38,656 bases of DNA, from assembly GCF_013149275.1 (NCBI RefSeq), contig NZ_JABGNA010000009.1, forward strand, positions 1-38,656, given 5' to 3'. This document shows positions 7,052 to 14,878 of the stretch, piece after piece. Source of the DNA: Mucilaginibacter sp. SG564. GTDB lineage: Bacteria; Bacteroidota; Bacteroidia; Sphingobacteriales; Sphingobacteriaceae. The notes beneath the pieces are model-generated. The model worked only from the letters and a program-made list of their open reading frames with translations, was not told the origin of the DNA and did not search any database. Position 1 is the first letter of the stretch; each line of letters begins with the position of its first letter. The translations under genes were made by a program, and so were the position numbers.

Positions 7052-7150
7052 ATGAAAACGTTACTTGCCATACAAATTATGCATTTGATCATGAAAGCTT
7101 TAGTTTACGCCGAAGCACTATGGCACTCTATTGGTCACCTGATAAAATAA
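7052..7150 (+). CDS. Possible micro-ORF, 32 residues, amphipathic
   Basis: ATG at 7052 opens a 32-residue frame starting MKTLLAIQIMHLIMKALV and ending HSIGHLIK. It resembles the micro-ORF at 6812 in size, MK start and hydrophobic character, though not in exact sequence. Its upstream block at 6953-7000 (containing TTTTCCGCCGTTTACCGG) parallels 6711-6760 (TTTTCTGCCGTTCACCGA). Not recognised. Confidence 0.25.
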   Translation: MKTLLAIQIMHLIMKALVYAEALWHSIGHLIK

Positions 7151-7206
7151 TATTGATTATCAAATCATTAACCGGTATATCTTGTTGATATATATAAATA
7201 TTCAAC

Positions 7207-7422
7207 ATGATGAAAAAGGGAGATACCGTAAGCTGGAAGTGGGGCAAATCAACCGCCGAAGGCAAAATAGTGAAGGAGCATGAAAAATCCGTTACTAAAA
7301 CTATAAAGGGCGCAAAAGTAAAGCGTAATGCCAGTAAAGATGAGCCTGCTTATGAAATTGAACAGGAAAATGGCAATAAAGTACTCAAATCTGAAAGTGA
7401 ACTAAAAAAGAATAATAAATAA
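7207..7422 (+). CDS. DUF2945 / HVA1 TUDOR-like domain protein
   Basis: A 71-residue basic protein matching the small DUF2945 family (hypervirulence-associated TUDOR-domain-like): KKGDTVSWKWGKSTAEGKIV at residues 3-22, then a Lys-rich strand-turn region and YEIEQENGNKVLKSESEL. Such proteins are compact SH3/TUDOR-like barrels found in many soil bacteria; their role is not established. Two ATG codons in a row (7207, 7210) could serve as start. It stands alone, 77 bases before the ABC transporter pair. Confidence 0.8.
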   Translation: MMKKGDTVSWKWGKSTAEGKIVKEHEKSVTKTIKGAKVKRNASKDEPAYEIEQENGNKVLKSESELKKNNK

Positions 7423-7514
7423 AACTTGCTTTTAATAGCCTGAGTGTTTCGTAAAAATTCTGTAATACGAATAAAACTCATGGTTATTTCATTATAGTAA
7501 TGCATTTTTACCCT

Positions 7515-8279
7515 ATGACAAAACAACCCATCATCACTGTAAACGACCTGGTAAAAAACTATGGAGATTTTGCAGCCGTAAAAGGCATTAGTTTTGAAGT
7601 ATATGAGGGCGAAATTTTTGGTTTGTTGGGCCCAAACGGCGCCGGTAAAACCACTACCCTGGAAATTATTGAAACCCTGCGCGAAAAAACATCAGGCCGC
7701 ATCATTGTTGATGGCTTTGATATAGAAACCGATACCGACAGTATTAAAAAACGTATTGGCGTACAATTGCAGGCTGCAGGTTATTATCCCAATTTAAACC
7801 TGTCGGAATTGATCACCCTGTTTTCCGGCTTATATGGCATTGATAAAAGCCCTATGGAAATGCTCGAAAAAGTAGCGCTAACGGATAAGGCCAAAGCAAA
7901 ATATAAAGACTTATCCGGCGGGCAGAAGCAACGATTCTCCATAGCTACCACGCTTATCAATAACCCCAGGATCATTTTCTTAGACGAGCCTACAACCGGT
8001 TTAGACCCACAGGCCCGCCGCAATCTATGGGATCTGATCCGGGAAATCCGTGACCAGGGTACAACCGTTGTGATCACTACCCACTATATGGATGAAGCCG
8101 AAGTATTGTGCGATAGGGTAGCCTTTGTTGATGGTGGCTATATCATCGGTATCGATACCCCCGATCATTTTATTGATCAACTGGTAGCCTCTGGCTTTGA
8201 ACGCAAGAAGCAGGTAAAACTGGCCAACCTGGAGGATGTATTTATAAATCTCACCGGTAAGGAGTGGCGGGAGGGATAG
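7515..8279 (+). CDS. ABC transporter ATP-binding protein (ABC-2 type exporter)
   Basis: A 254-residue nucleotide-binding subunit. Walker A GPNGAGKT lies at residues 39-46, the signature LSGGQ at 133-137, Walker B IIFLDEPTTGLDP with D157/E158, and the switch histidine in TTHYMDEAE. The DrrA/CcmA-like form (LGPNGAGKTTTLEII, EPTTGLDPQARR) pairs with ABC-2 membrane subunits and drives export of drugs, lipids or polysaccharides. I chose the ATG at 7515 (TKQPIITV) over the one at 7500, since the family usually starts there. The membrane partner follows at 8391 after 111 bases that contain the C-rich repeat at 8280-8305. Confidence 0.93.
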   Translation: MTKQPIITVNDLVKNYGDFAAVKGISFEVYEGEIFGLLGPNGAGKTTTLEIIETLREKTSGRIIVDGFDIETDTDSIKKRIGVQLQAAGYYPNLNLSELITLFSGLYGIDKSPMEMLEKVALTDKAKAKYKDLSGGQKQRFSIATTLINNPRIIFLDEPTTGLDPQARRNLWDLIREIRDQGTTVVITTHYMDEAEVLCDRVAFVDGGYIIGIDTPDHFIDQLVASGFERKKQVKLANLEDVFINLTGKEWREG

Positions 8280-8305
8280 CCCCCCAGCCCCCCGAAGGGG
8301 GAGCC
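8280..8305. repeat. C-rich palindromic repeat
   Basis: CCCCCCGAAGGGGG preceded by CCCCCCAG, directly after the stop codon of the ATPase gene. It belongs to the same family as 1648-1673. Confidence 0.65.
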
Positions 8306-8390
8306 AGTAGACGCAGCTGGCAGTTTACAGTTCGCAAATCCCAGGATGACCGAATGACAATTCCTAATGAACTAATGAACAATTGAACCA

Positions 8391-9488
8391 ATGAACCCAA
8401 AACCATACAGCAATACAAAAGCAACACTGGCTATAGCCAAAGCCAGTTTCCGGTCGATACTGCGCAGCCCCTCGGCTGTGGTATTTACCTTGGCTTTCCC
8501 TTTGATATTTATTATAGTTTTTGCCAACATTGGCGGCGGCGGCGTTACGGTTGATGTGGGCGTAGCTAAAAGCTGCGATACGCTTAGTCCGGTTTATCAG
8601 GCATTAAAAAACGTAAAGGTGGTTCATCTGATAAAGGATCAATCCACCGAAGAGATGAATACAAACCTTTCAAAAGGGAGTATCGATGCTATTATCAACA
8701 TACAAAAAAACAATACCAGGCCGCCATTTACGGTAAATGTAGAGTATACTAAGGCATCAGCCGAAAAGGGGAATATCCTGCGGTCGGTGCTCAGCAATAT
8801 TTATTACAATATCAATAATAATGCACAGATCAATACCCCGCCGGTAGCCGAGATCAGGGAAACCACTATACAAGGACGTGAGTATAAATACATTGATTTT
8901 ATATTGCCCGGACAATTAGGCTTCTCTTTGTTGAGCAGCGGTGTTTTTGGTACGGCATTCGTGTTTCTAAGTCTGCGCTTAACGCTGGTGATCAAGCGTT
9001 TTTTTGCCACACCAGTTAAACGCTACAGCATTGTGCTGGGTGAAGCTTTGGCCAGGATGACCTTCTCTTTATTAGGCTCTCTATTCATTATTTTAGTTGG
9101 TCACTACATGTTTGGCTTTACCCTGGTGCATGGCGTAACTACGGTGCTCAATATGCTGGTGCTCTCGGCCATTGGGCTCATTATTTTTATGGGTTTCGGT
9201 TTTACCATATCGGGTATCGCCAAAAACGAAAGTACGGTGCCCCCTTTATCTAACATTATAACGTTACCGCAATTCTTGTTATCCGGCACATTCTTTTCGG
9301 TTACGGCTTTTCCTAAATGGTTGCAGGGAATAAGTAATGTGCTGCCGTTAACACACCTGAACAACGCAATGCGTAAGGTTGCCTTTGAAGGCGCCGGCTT
9401 AGGCGATGTTACCCATCAGTTGTTTATACTGCTAATATGGTTTGTGATTATATATGCGGTTGCGGTTAAAACCTTTAAATGGGAATAA
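8391..9488 (+). CDS. ABC-2 type transporter permease
   Basis: A 365-residue membrane subunit of the exporter whose ATPase is at 7515-8279. It has one transmembrane helix near residues 24-47 (AVVFTLAFPLIFIIVFANI), a periplasmic region of about 120 residues (TVDVGVAKSC to EYKYIDFILPG), then five more helices, including LGFSLLSSGVFGTAFVFL and a final one ending VAVKTFKWE. This is the usual ABC2_membrane_3 plan. The motif NIITLPQFLLSGTFFSVTAFP is the characteristic ABC-2 signature segment. The substrate is unknown. Short repeats of the form AATGAAC/AATGAACC lie just before the start codon. Confidence 0.92.
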   Translation: MNPKPYSNTKATLAIAKASFRSILRSPSAVVFTLAFPLIFIIVFANIGGGGVTVDVGVAKSCDTLSPVYQALKNVKVVHLIKDQSTEEMNTNLSKGSIDAIINIQKNNTRPPFTVNVEYTKASAEKGNILRSVLSNIYYNINNNAQINTPPVAEIRETTIQGREYKYIDFILPGQLGFSLLSSGVFGTAFVFLSLRLTLVIKRFFATPVKRYSIVLGEALARMTFSLLGSLFIILVGHYMFGFTLVHGVTTVLNMLVLSAIGLIIFMGFGFTISGIAKNESTVPPLSNIITLPQFLLSGTFFSVTAFPKWLQGISNVLPLTHLNNAMRKVAFEGAGLGDVTHQLFILLIWFVIIYAVAVKTFKWE

Positions 9489-9605
9489 AAGAGGGCGCGT
9501 TAACATAGTGATAATCCCTGCTTAATGTAAAATCCCAAAACCGAAAAATGAAAGTCGATTTCTTGCTTTGTTTATCAATTTTCCGCTGTATTCTTTAAAA
9601 AATCG

Positions 9606-9613
9606 TATTTTTG
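9606..9613 (+). promoter_or_regulatory. Candidate -7 box
   Basis: TATTTTTG matches TAnnTTTG, 55 bases before the start codon at 9669. No good TTTG box is seen at the right distance upstream. Confidence 0.35.
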
Positions 9614-9668
9614 AGCTGTATTTCAGATCATCATACTGGCAGCAGTAAACTATAAATAATCGTAGCTT

Positions 9669-11162
9669 ATGAATATCGTTCATAATAAGGATATTGGGAC
9701 AAAACAAAAAGCGCTTGCCATTAACCTCGACCCCGCAATTTATGGTTCATTTGCCGAAATTGGTGCAGGGCAGGAGGTAGCTGCCAATTTTTTCAAAGCT
9801 GGAGCCTCGTCGGGCACAATCGCCAAAACCATGTCGGCCTATGACATGATTTTTTCTGATGCTATTTATGGGGTTCAGCAAACAAGACGCTACGTAAGTG
9901 AATCGCGCTTAATATCCATGCTCGATCATGAGTATGGCTTGCTGATTGAGCGTTTGGCGGCGTTGCGTGGTGATACCACAACTTTTTTTGCTTTTTCAGA
10001 TACTTTTTCGGCCCTCAACTATCATAAAACAAACGAAGGGCACGGCTGGATGGGGGTTCGTTTCCAGTTGGAGCCTAACGGCGAATATAACGATGTAGTG
10101 ATCCACGTAAAGCTGTTGGATAATGATAATATCCTGCAACAGCAGGCGGCGGGTATATTGGGTGTTAACCTGATCTATGCCTGTTTCTATTATCATGAAA
10201 TAGCTCCTGTGTTTTTACTTTCGCTGATAGATAACCTGTCAAGAGATCGTATCCAGATAGATATGATCAGCTTTGAAGGCCCTGATTTTCAGAAAGTAGA
10301 TAATCGCTTAATGAGTTTGCACCTGGTTAAGTTTGGATTTTCAGATGCTGCCGTATTTGGCCCTGATGGTAAAAATCTGCAACCTACAGAGGCATTATAT
10401 AAAAAACATGCGGTAGTAATACGCGGTCGTTTCCGTCCGGTTATCAACGTGCACATCGATATGCTAACCCAGGGAGTTAAGCAATTTCTGCAGGAGCCCG
10501 ACGTAGATAAAAGCAATGTGATAGTTGTTACCGAACTTACGCTGCAATCATTAAAGGAAAGGGATGCCGATCTTAATGCCGAGATCGACGAAAAGGATTT
10601 TCTTGACCGTGTGGACATCCTTTGTTCACTTGGGCAAACGGTTTTGATCTCTAATTTTCATGAGTATTATAAACTGGTAGCTTATCTATCCAAGATCACC
10701 AAGTTAAAAATGGGTGTAGTATTAGGCTATCCCAACCTGGAATACATTTTTTCGGAAGAGCACTATCAGGATTTGCCGGGTGGTATCCTCGAGTCATTTG
10801 CCACCTTGTTTAGCCGTAAAGTAAAGCTATTCATTTACCCCACTTTACGTGATGGGATAATCTGGAATTGTCTGAAATTTTCGCTGCCTCCACATCTGAT
10901 CGACCTGTTTAGATACTTGATAGCCAATAATAAAATTGAAGATATCAGGCACTATAACGAAAATAACCTGAACGTTGAGACTGATAATGTATTACAGCTC
11001 ATCAAGCAGGGAGCAACCGGATGGGAAGAATATGTACCAGCTGAGGTAGCTACCATAATCAAAGAAAGGCATTTATTTGGTTACCCAATAACAATTGAGG
11101 AAGCCAAACAAGACTTACCCGCTGCAAATGAAGATTCGGGAGCGGTGAAAGATATTGCTTAA
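9669..11162 (+). CDS. Conserved Bacteroidota protein of unknown function (about 500 residues)
   Basis: A 497-residue soluble protein of a family I recall as widely conserved in Bacteroidota, sometimes annotated (without proof that I know of) as a nicotinate-nucleotide adenylyltransferase. Family landmarks: ALAINLDPAIYGSFAEIGAG at residues 15-34, GTIAKTMSAYDMIFSDAIYG near 49-68, RYVSESRLISMLDHEY, and EGHGWMGVRFQ around residues 123-133. No signal peptide, transmembrane segment or Rossmann-type nucleotide loop is evident. High conservation of the N-terminal block suggests a housekeeping role. It is followed by a separately promoted barrel gene at 11245. Confidence 0.85.
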   Translation: MNIVHNKDIGTKQKALAINLDPAIYGSFAEIGAGQEVAANFFKAGASSGTIAKTMSAYDMIFSDAIYGVQQTRRYVSESRLISMLDHEYGLLIERLAALRGDTTTFFAFSDTFSALNYHKTNEGHGWMGVRFQLEPNGEYNDVVIHVKLLDNDNILQQQAAGILGVNLIYACFYYHEIAPVFLLSLIDNLSRDRIQIDMISFEGPDFQKVDNRLMSLHLVKFGFSDAAVFGPDGKNLQPTEALYKKHAVVIRGRFRPVINVHIDMLTQGVKQFLQEPDVDKSNVIVVTELTLQSLKERDADLNAEIDEKDFLDRVDILCSLGQTVLISNFHEYYKLVAYLSKITKLKMGVVLGYPNLEYIFSEEHYQDLPGGILESFATLFSRKVKLFIYPTLRDGIIWNCLKFSLPPHLIDLFRYLIANNKIEDIRHYNENNLNVETDNVLQLIKQGATGWEEYVPAEVATIIKERHLFGYPITIEEAKQDLPAANEDSGAVKDIA

Positions 11163-11196
11163 CATTATCATAACATTAACTATTATAAAATTAACA

Positions 11197-11224
11197 TTGA
11201 GATAATATTGTGGAAATATCTTTG
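11197..11224 (+). promoter_or_regulatory. Candidate promoter of the DUF2490-type gene
   Basis: TATCTTTG (11217-11224) matches the Bacteroidota -7 box exactly; TTG at 11197-11199 is 17 bases upstream, slightly short for a -33 box. The box is 20 bases before the start codon at 11245. Confidence 0.55.
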
Positions 11225-11244
11225 CGGTAATAAACCCGCATAAG

Positions 11245-11979
11245 ATGTTGAAATCCCCTATTATTATAATTGTAATTTTTGTATTGCTAACCGCACATTC
11301 TTTTCGTGCTCATGCCCAGGATTCTAAAGTTGGTACCTGGGGAATTGCCACGGTTGTGCTCCCTGGCGATAGTAGCCATAAATGGGGTGGCTACTCCGAG
11401 CTGCAGGTGCGTACCAATGGGCCGTTAAGCCAATTTCAATACTACGAGGCCAAAGCCGGTGTAAGCTATGACATCAATAAGGACTTTACCGCTTTGTTGG
11501 GTACAGGTACATACCATACATATGATTACGCTGATCTGGGCAGCGGCCCCAATACCAATGAATTTAGGTTATGGGAGCAAATGACCGTTAATCAGTTCCT
11601 ATATCGCCTTAAATTTGAACATCGTTACCGTATAGAACAGCGCTGGGTTAATGGCGATTACCGTAACCGATTCCGGTATAGATTGAATATGTTTATTCCA
11701 TTGAATAATACCAAGATCGTCGCTAAAACCTGGTTTCTATCTGTTTTTGATGAAGTCTTCTTCAATAATAAGGCGCCGAATTTCGAGCGTAACCGGATAT
11801 CGGCAGCATTGGGTTACCAGTTCGACAGATCATGGATAGCGCAGGCAGGCTGGATTAATCAGCGTAATTACACGGCTTCTCAAAGCAGCGGGAAAAACAA
11901 TATCTTACTGATGGTTATGTATCGTATCAGCCGTAAAGGAGCTGGTCAGCGTGAGCATGTACCGACAACAACGGATTAA
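11245..11979 (+). CDS. DUF2490 family outer-membrane beta-barrel protein
   Basis: A 244-residue protein with a signal peptide (IIIIVIFVLLTAHSFRAHAQ, cut at about residue 25). The mature part has alternating hydrophobic/polar strands with many aromatic residues: GTWGIATVVL, KWGGYSELQVRTNG, YYEAKAGVSYDINKD, RLKFEHRYRIEQRW, RFRYRLNMFIPL, NRISAALGYQFDRS and a last strand NNILLMVMYRIS. This matches DUF2490 barrels of Bacteroidota, which lie in the outer membrane and have no proven substrate. A good -7 box lies 20 bases upstream, so it is probably expressed alone. Confidence 0.87.
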   Translation: MLKSPIIIIVIFVLLTAHSFRAHAQDSKVGTWGIATVVLPGDSSHKWGGYSELQVRTNGPLSQFQYYEAKAGVSYDINKDFTALLGTGTYHTYDYADLGSGPNTNEFRLWEQMTVNQFLYRLKFEHRYRIEQRWVNGDYRNRFRYRLNMFIPLNNTKIVAKTWFLSVFDEVFFNNKAPNFERNRISAALGYQFDRSWIAQAGWINQRNYTASQSSGKNNILLMVMYRISRKGAGQREHVPTTTD

Positions 11980-12071
11980 AGGTAGTACGGACTTATGAAG
12001 TAAAGAACAAGGATCTTATTTGTATTGTCTTTATTCTTAAAGAAAGCTTAACGCTAATATCTTAACTCTTT

Positions 12072-12103
12072 TTTGTGATTTCTTGAATTTGCTGTTAACT
12101 TAG
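12072..12103 (+). promoter_or_regulatory. Candidate promoter of eno
   Basis: TTTG (12072-12075), 20 bases, then TAACTTAG (12096-12103), one base off TAnnTTTG. It lies 38 bases before the eno start codon. Confidence 0.5.
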
Positions 12104-12141
12104 CCCGCGGTTTACAAATTACAAATATCTGACAATAAACT

Positions 12142-13437
12142 ATGAGCTTAATAATTGACGTACACGCCCGCCAGATCTTAGATTCGCGCGGTAACCCCAC
12201 TGTGGAGGTAGAAGTTTTAACCGAGAATGGCGCTTTAGGCCGTGCTGCTGTACCATCAGGTGCATCAACCGGTGCGCACGAGGCTGTTGAACTTCGCGAT
12301 AACGATAAATCAAAATACATGGGTAAAGGCGTTTTAAAAGCCGTTGCTAACGTAAATGACATCATTGCCCCAGAGTTAAAAGGCATTGACGTTTTTGAAC
12401 AAAATGCTATCGATGCCATTATGATCGAGATAGATGGTACCGAAAACAAAGGCAAATTAGGCGCTAACGCAATCTTAGGTGTTTCTTTGGCCGTTGCCAA
12501 AGCAGCAGCTCAGGAAAGCCGTCAGCCTTTATACCGCTACATTGGTGGTGTTAATGCCAATACTTTGCCTATCCCAATGATGAACATCATCAATGGAGGT
12601 TCGCACTCTGACGCGCCTATCGCGTTCCAGGAATTTATGATCATGCCGGTTGGCGCGCCATCTTTTTCTGAAGCATTACGTTGGGGTACCGAAGTATTCC
12701 ATAACCTGAAAAAAATTCTGCATGACCGTGGTCTTTCTACCGCTGTAGGTGACGAAGGTGGTTTTGCTCCAACTTTTGACAGCACCGAAGATGCAGTTGA
12801 AACCGTTTTAAAAGCTATTGAAAAAGCAGGTTACAAAGCCGGTGAGGATATTTTCCTGGCGTTTGACTGTGCCGCATCTGAGTTTTACAAAGATGGTAAA
12901 TACGATTACACCAAATTTGAAGGCGAAAAAGGTGCTATCCGTACCAGCGCCGAGCAGGTAGAATATCTGGCCGAATTAGCATCTAAATACCCTGTAATTT
13001 CTATTGAAGATGGTATGCACGAAGATGATTGGGCTGGCTGGAAATTATTAACCGAGAAATTAGGCGCTAAAGTACAGTTAGTAGGTGATGATTTGTTTGT
13101 AACCAACACAACCCGTTTACAAAAAGGTATCACCGAAGGCATTGCTAACTCCATCCTGGTAAAAGTAAACCAGATAGGTTCATTAACCGAAACTATCAAC
13201 GCGGTAAGTTTAGCTCAAACTAATGGCTATACTTCTGTAATGAGCCACCGTTCTGGCGAAACTGAAGATGCAACAATCGCCGATCTTGCTGTAGCCTTAA
13301 ATTGCGGCCAGATCAAAACCGGTTCAGCTTCACGTTCAGACAGGATCGCGAAATACAACCAGTTATTACGCATCGAAGAAGAATTGGGCAGCAATGCAAA
13401 ATTCATCGGTAAGAATTTTAAATTCTACAAAAAATAA
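12142..13437 (+). CDS. eno: Enolase (phosphopyruvate hydratase)
   Basis: Glycolytic enzyme that converts 2-phosphoglycerate to phosphoenolpyruvate in the cytoplasm. Its 431 residues are the full family length. Diagnostic parts: ARQILDSRGNPTVEVEV at the N-terminus, the loop PSGASTGAHEAVELRD, GANAILGVSLAVAKAAA, AVGDEGGFAP, the metal ligands in FDCAASEFY, SIEDGMHEDDW and VGDDLFVTN, catalytic K341 in LVKVNQIGSLTE, and SHRSGETEDATIADLAV. All are intact. It has its own promoter-like boxes and a strong terminator at 13449-13486, so it is probably a single-gene unit. Confidence 0.99.
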   Translation: MSLIIDVHARQILDSRGNPTVEVEVLTENGALGRAAVPSGASTGAHEAVELRDNDKSKYMGKGVLKAVANVNDIIAPELKGIDVFEQNAIDAIMIEIDGTENKGKLGANAILGVSLAVAKAAAQESRQPLYRYIGGVNANTLPIPMMNIINGGSHSDAPIAFQEFMIMPVGAPSFSEALRWGTEVFHNLKKILHDRGLSTAVGDEGGFAPTFDSTEDAVETVLKAIEKAGYKAGEDIFLAFDCAASEFYKDGKYDYTKFEGEKGAIRTSAEQVEYLAELASKYPVISIEDGMHEDDWAGWKLLTEKLGAKVQLVGDDLFVTNTTRLQKGITEGIANSILVKVNQIGSLTETINAVSLAQTNGYTSVMSHRSGETEDATIADLAVALNCGQIKTGSASRSDRIAKYNQLLRIEEELGSNAKFIGKNFKFYKK

Positions 13438-13448
13438 TTCAACTCATC

Positions 13449-13486
13449 AAAGAGCCATCTGCCTAAAAACAGGTGGCTCTTTTTAA
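13449..13486 (+). terminator. Rho-independent terminator of eno
   Basis: AAAGAGCCATCTG (13449-13461) pairs with CAGGTGGCTCTTT (13470-13482) with one T-G pair, followed by more T. It starts 11 bases after the eno stop codon. Confidence 0.9.
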
Positions 13487-13495
13487 TTGGTATAG

Positions 13496-13816
13496 ATGGG
13501 AAAGAACAAACAGCCGGGATGGTTAAAACGGGAGATAAAGTACTTCAACAAGGCCGATGAATCCTTAGCTGGCGAAGCTGAGCTTGCACCTATTGAGCTA
13601 TCAATCCTGCAAAACTATTTTGAGGCTGATACCGACGATCCCATATTTGATACCTACCAGCTTGAGCCTGTCGACGCTACTTTTTTAAAACCATATACCA
13701 CCCTTGATTTTGATTTTGAAAAGTACGACTATTGGCTGGCAGCCTACACCAATAACTGGGAGCAAACCAAACGCGACAAAGGTTTTATGGGCCAATATCC
13801 CCTGCCCAAGCAATAG
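13496..13816 (+). CDS. Small acidic protein, unknown function
   Basis: A 106-residue soluble protein that I do not recognise. It starts MGKNKQPGWLKREIKYFNKA (basic and aromatic), then becomes acidic (EADTDDPIFDTY, LDFDFEKYDYW) and ends in a short polar tail. No signal peptide or transmembrane segment is seen. It begins 10 bases after the eno terminator and ends 53 bases before lspA; same-strand spacing suggests that it and lspA are co-transcribed. The amino-acid composition is that of a genuine protein. Confidence 0.75.
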   Translation: MGKNKQPGWLKREIKYFNKADESLAGEAELAPIELSILQNYFEADTDDPIFDTYQLEPVDATFLKPYTTLDFDFEKYDYWLAAYTNNWEQTKRDKGFMGQYPLPKQ

Positions 13817-13869
13817 CTTCCTAAATAATTTAACTATACCGGCAACGTTATTACAATAAAACTATATCA

Positions 13870-14412
13870 ATGAACAAAAAGTGGGTTTTGAGGGCTTTGG
13901 CGATACTATTGATCCTGGTTGTTGATATCGGTTTAGATAGAATTTTCAAGAATCATATACGTCATAACTTTCTGCTCTACCAGGAGTTTTATCCCCTCAA
14001 GGGTGATACCCATTACCTCATTACCCGGGTTGAAAATACCGGTGCCTTTTTAAGTCTGGGCGATTCGCTGGGCAATCCATGGCGGTTTATGCTGCTTACG
14101 CTGGTGCCGGCCGCAGTACTGTTATTTGGCTTGGCTTATATCATTATCAAAACCAATCTGCACAAATTAACCGTGCTGGGCATTATCCTGGTGCTTGCCG
14201 GTGGCATGGGTAACCTGTACGATCGCTGGGTTTATGGCAGTGTAACCGATTTTATGCTCATCAAATATCCCTGGTTTAAAACCGGAGTGTTCAACGTGGC
14301 CGATGTATCCATCATGATAGGGGTAGGCCTGTTACTGATCCAATCATTTTTGAATGACCGGAAATCGTCTAATAAAAAATCCGAAAACAACCCCGAAAAA
14401 GCAACCGCTTAA
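13870..14412 (+). CDS. lspA: Lipoprotein signal peptidase (signal peptidase II)
   Basis: Inner-membrane aspartyl protease that removes the signal peptide from diacylated prolipoproteins. It has 180 residues and four transmembrane helices (about 6-22, 72-92, 99-112 and 140-160). The family boxes are present: VENTGAFLSLGDS at 54-66, GGMGNLYDRWVYGSVTDFM at 111-129 with catalytic D118, and GVFNVADVSIMIG at 139-151 with catalytic D145. The C-terminal tail of about 20 residues is Lys/Ser/Asn-rich and cytoplasmic. It follows the acidic protein at 13496-13816. The MITE-like repeat at 14435 begins 22 bases after its stop codon. Confidence 0.95.
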   Translation: MNKKWVLRALAILLILVVDIGLDRIFKNHIRHNFLLYQEFYPLKGDTHYLITRVENTGAFLSLGDSLGNPWRFMLLTLVPAAVLLFGLAYIIIKTNLHKLTVLGIILVLAGGMGNLYDRWVYGSVTDFMLIKYPWFKTGVFNVADVSIMIGVGLLLIQSFLNDRKSSNKKSENNPEKATA

Positions 14413-14434
14413 TTTATTCTTCAGGTTACTTAAA

Positions 14435-14577
14435 AACTTTTTAAACCTTAAATTTTAACACTTTTTTAGTCGAAAACAGGGTAAAAAGACTTGTGTTTTG
14501 ATCGTTTTAACTAAATTTTAACGCCATTTTAACACTTTTTAACAAATTTTTAGCACACTTTTTTTACTTTAAAAAGT
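14435..14577 (+). repeat. 143-bp MITE-like AT-rich repeat, copy 2
   Basis: Ends AACTTTTTAAA (14435-14445) and TTTAAAAAGT (14568-14577). It shares long exact blocks in the same order with the reverse complement of 4478-4619, including ACCTTAAATTTTAACAC and TTTTAACACTTTTTAAC. No reading frame is evident. The remaining gap to the helicase gene, 14578-14878, holds only the -7 box at 14775. Confidence 0.75.
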
Positions 14578-14774
14578 ATTTGTGCTGGTTAAACAACTTA
14601 ATTTTAAGACAAGTTGCTTGGCCCTAATTGTTGTCAAAAAAATAACCTCATCTTTGTTCAGAGAGCCTATCTGCCATCGATACAGATGTACAAAAATAAC
14701 AGGAGATATTTGGGGCATCTGCACATTTGAAACTTGCATATCCGCACATCTGTTAGCATCTGCAATAAAAAGCG

Positions 14775-14782
14775 TATCTTTG
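14775..14782 (+). promoter_or_regulatory. Candidate -7 box of the RNA helicase gene
   Basis: TATCTTTG matches TAnnTTTG exactly. It is 96 bases before the chosen start at 14879, leaving a longish 5' leader. The -33 region (TTAG, 14753-14756) is weak. Confidence 0.5.
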
Positions 14783-14878
14783 CAAAAAAGATTACACGAT
14801 CGCTTACGGTTTTGATCACCGAAACTCTTCAGACCCGCTTATGCTTTGGCGATAGCACATACACATTACAATCATTAC

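Noticed and set aside
14582..14815. Open frame of 77 codons on the plus strand
   Set aside because: It lies in the AT-rich leader region of the helicase gene, contains the -7 box at 14775, has no family resemblance and an unusual composition.
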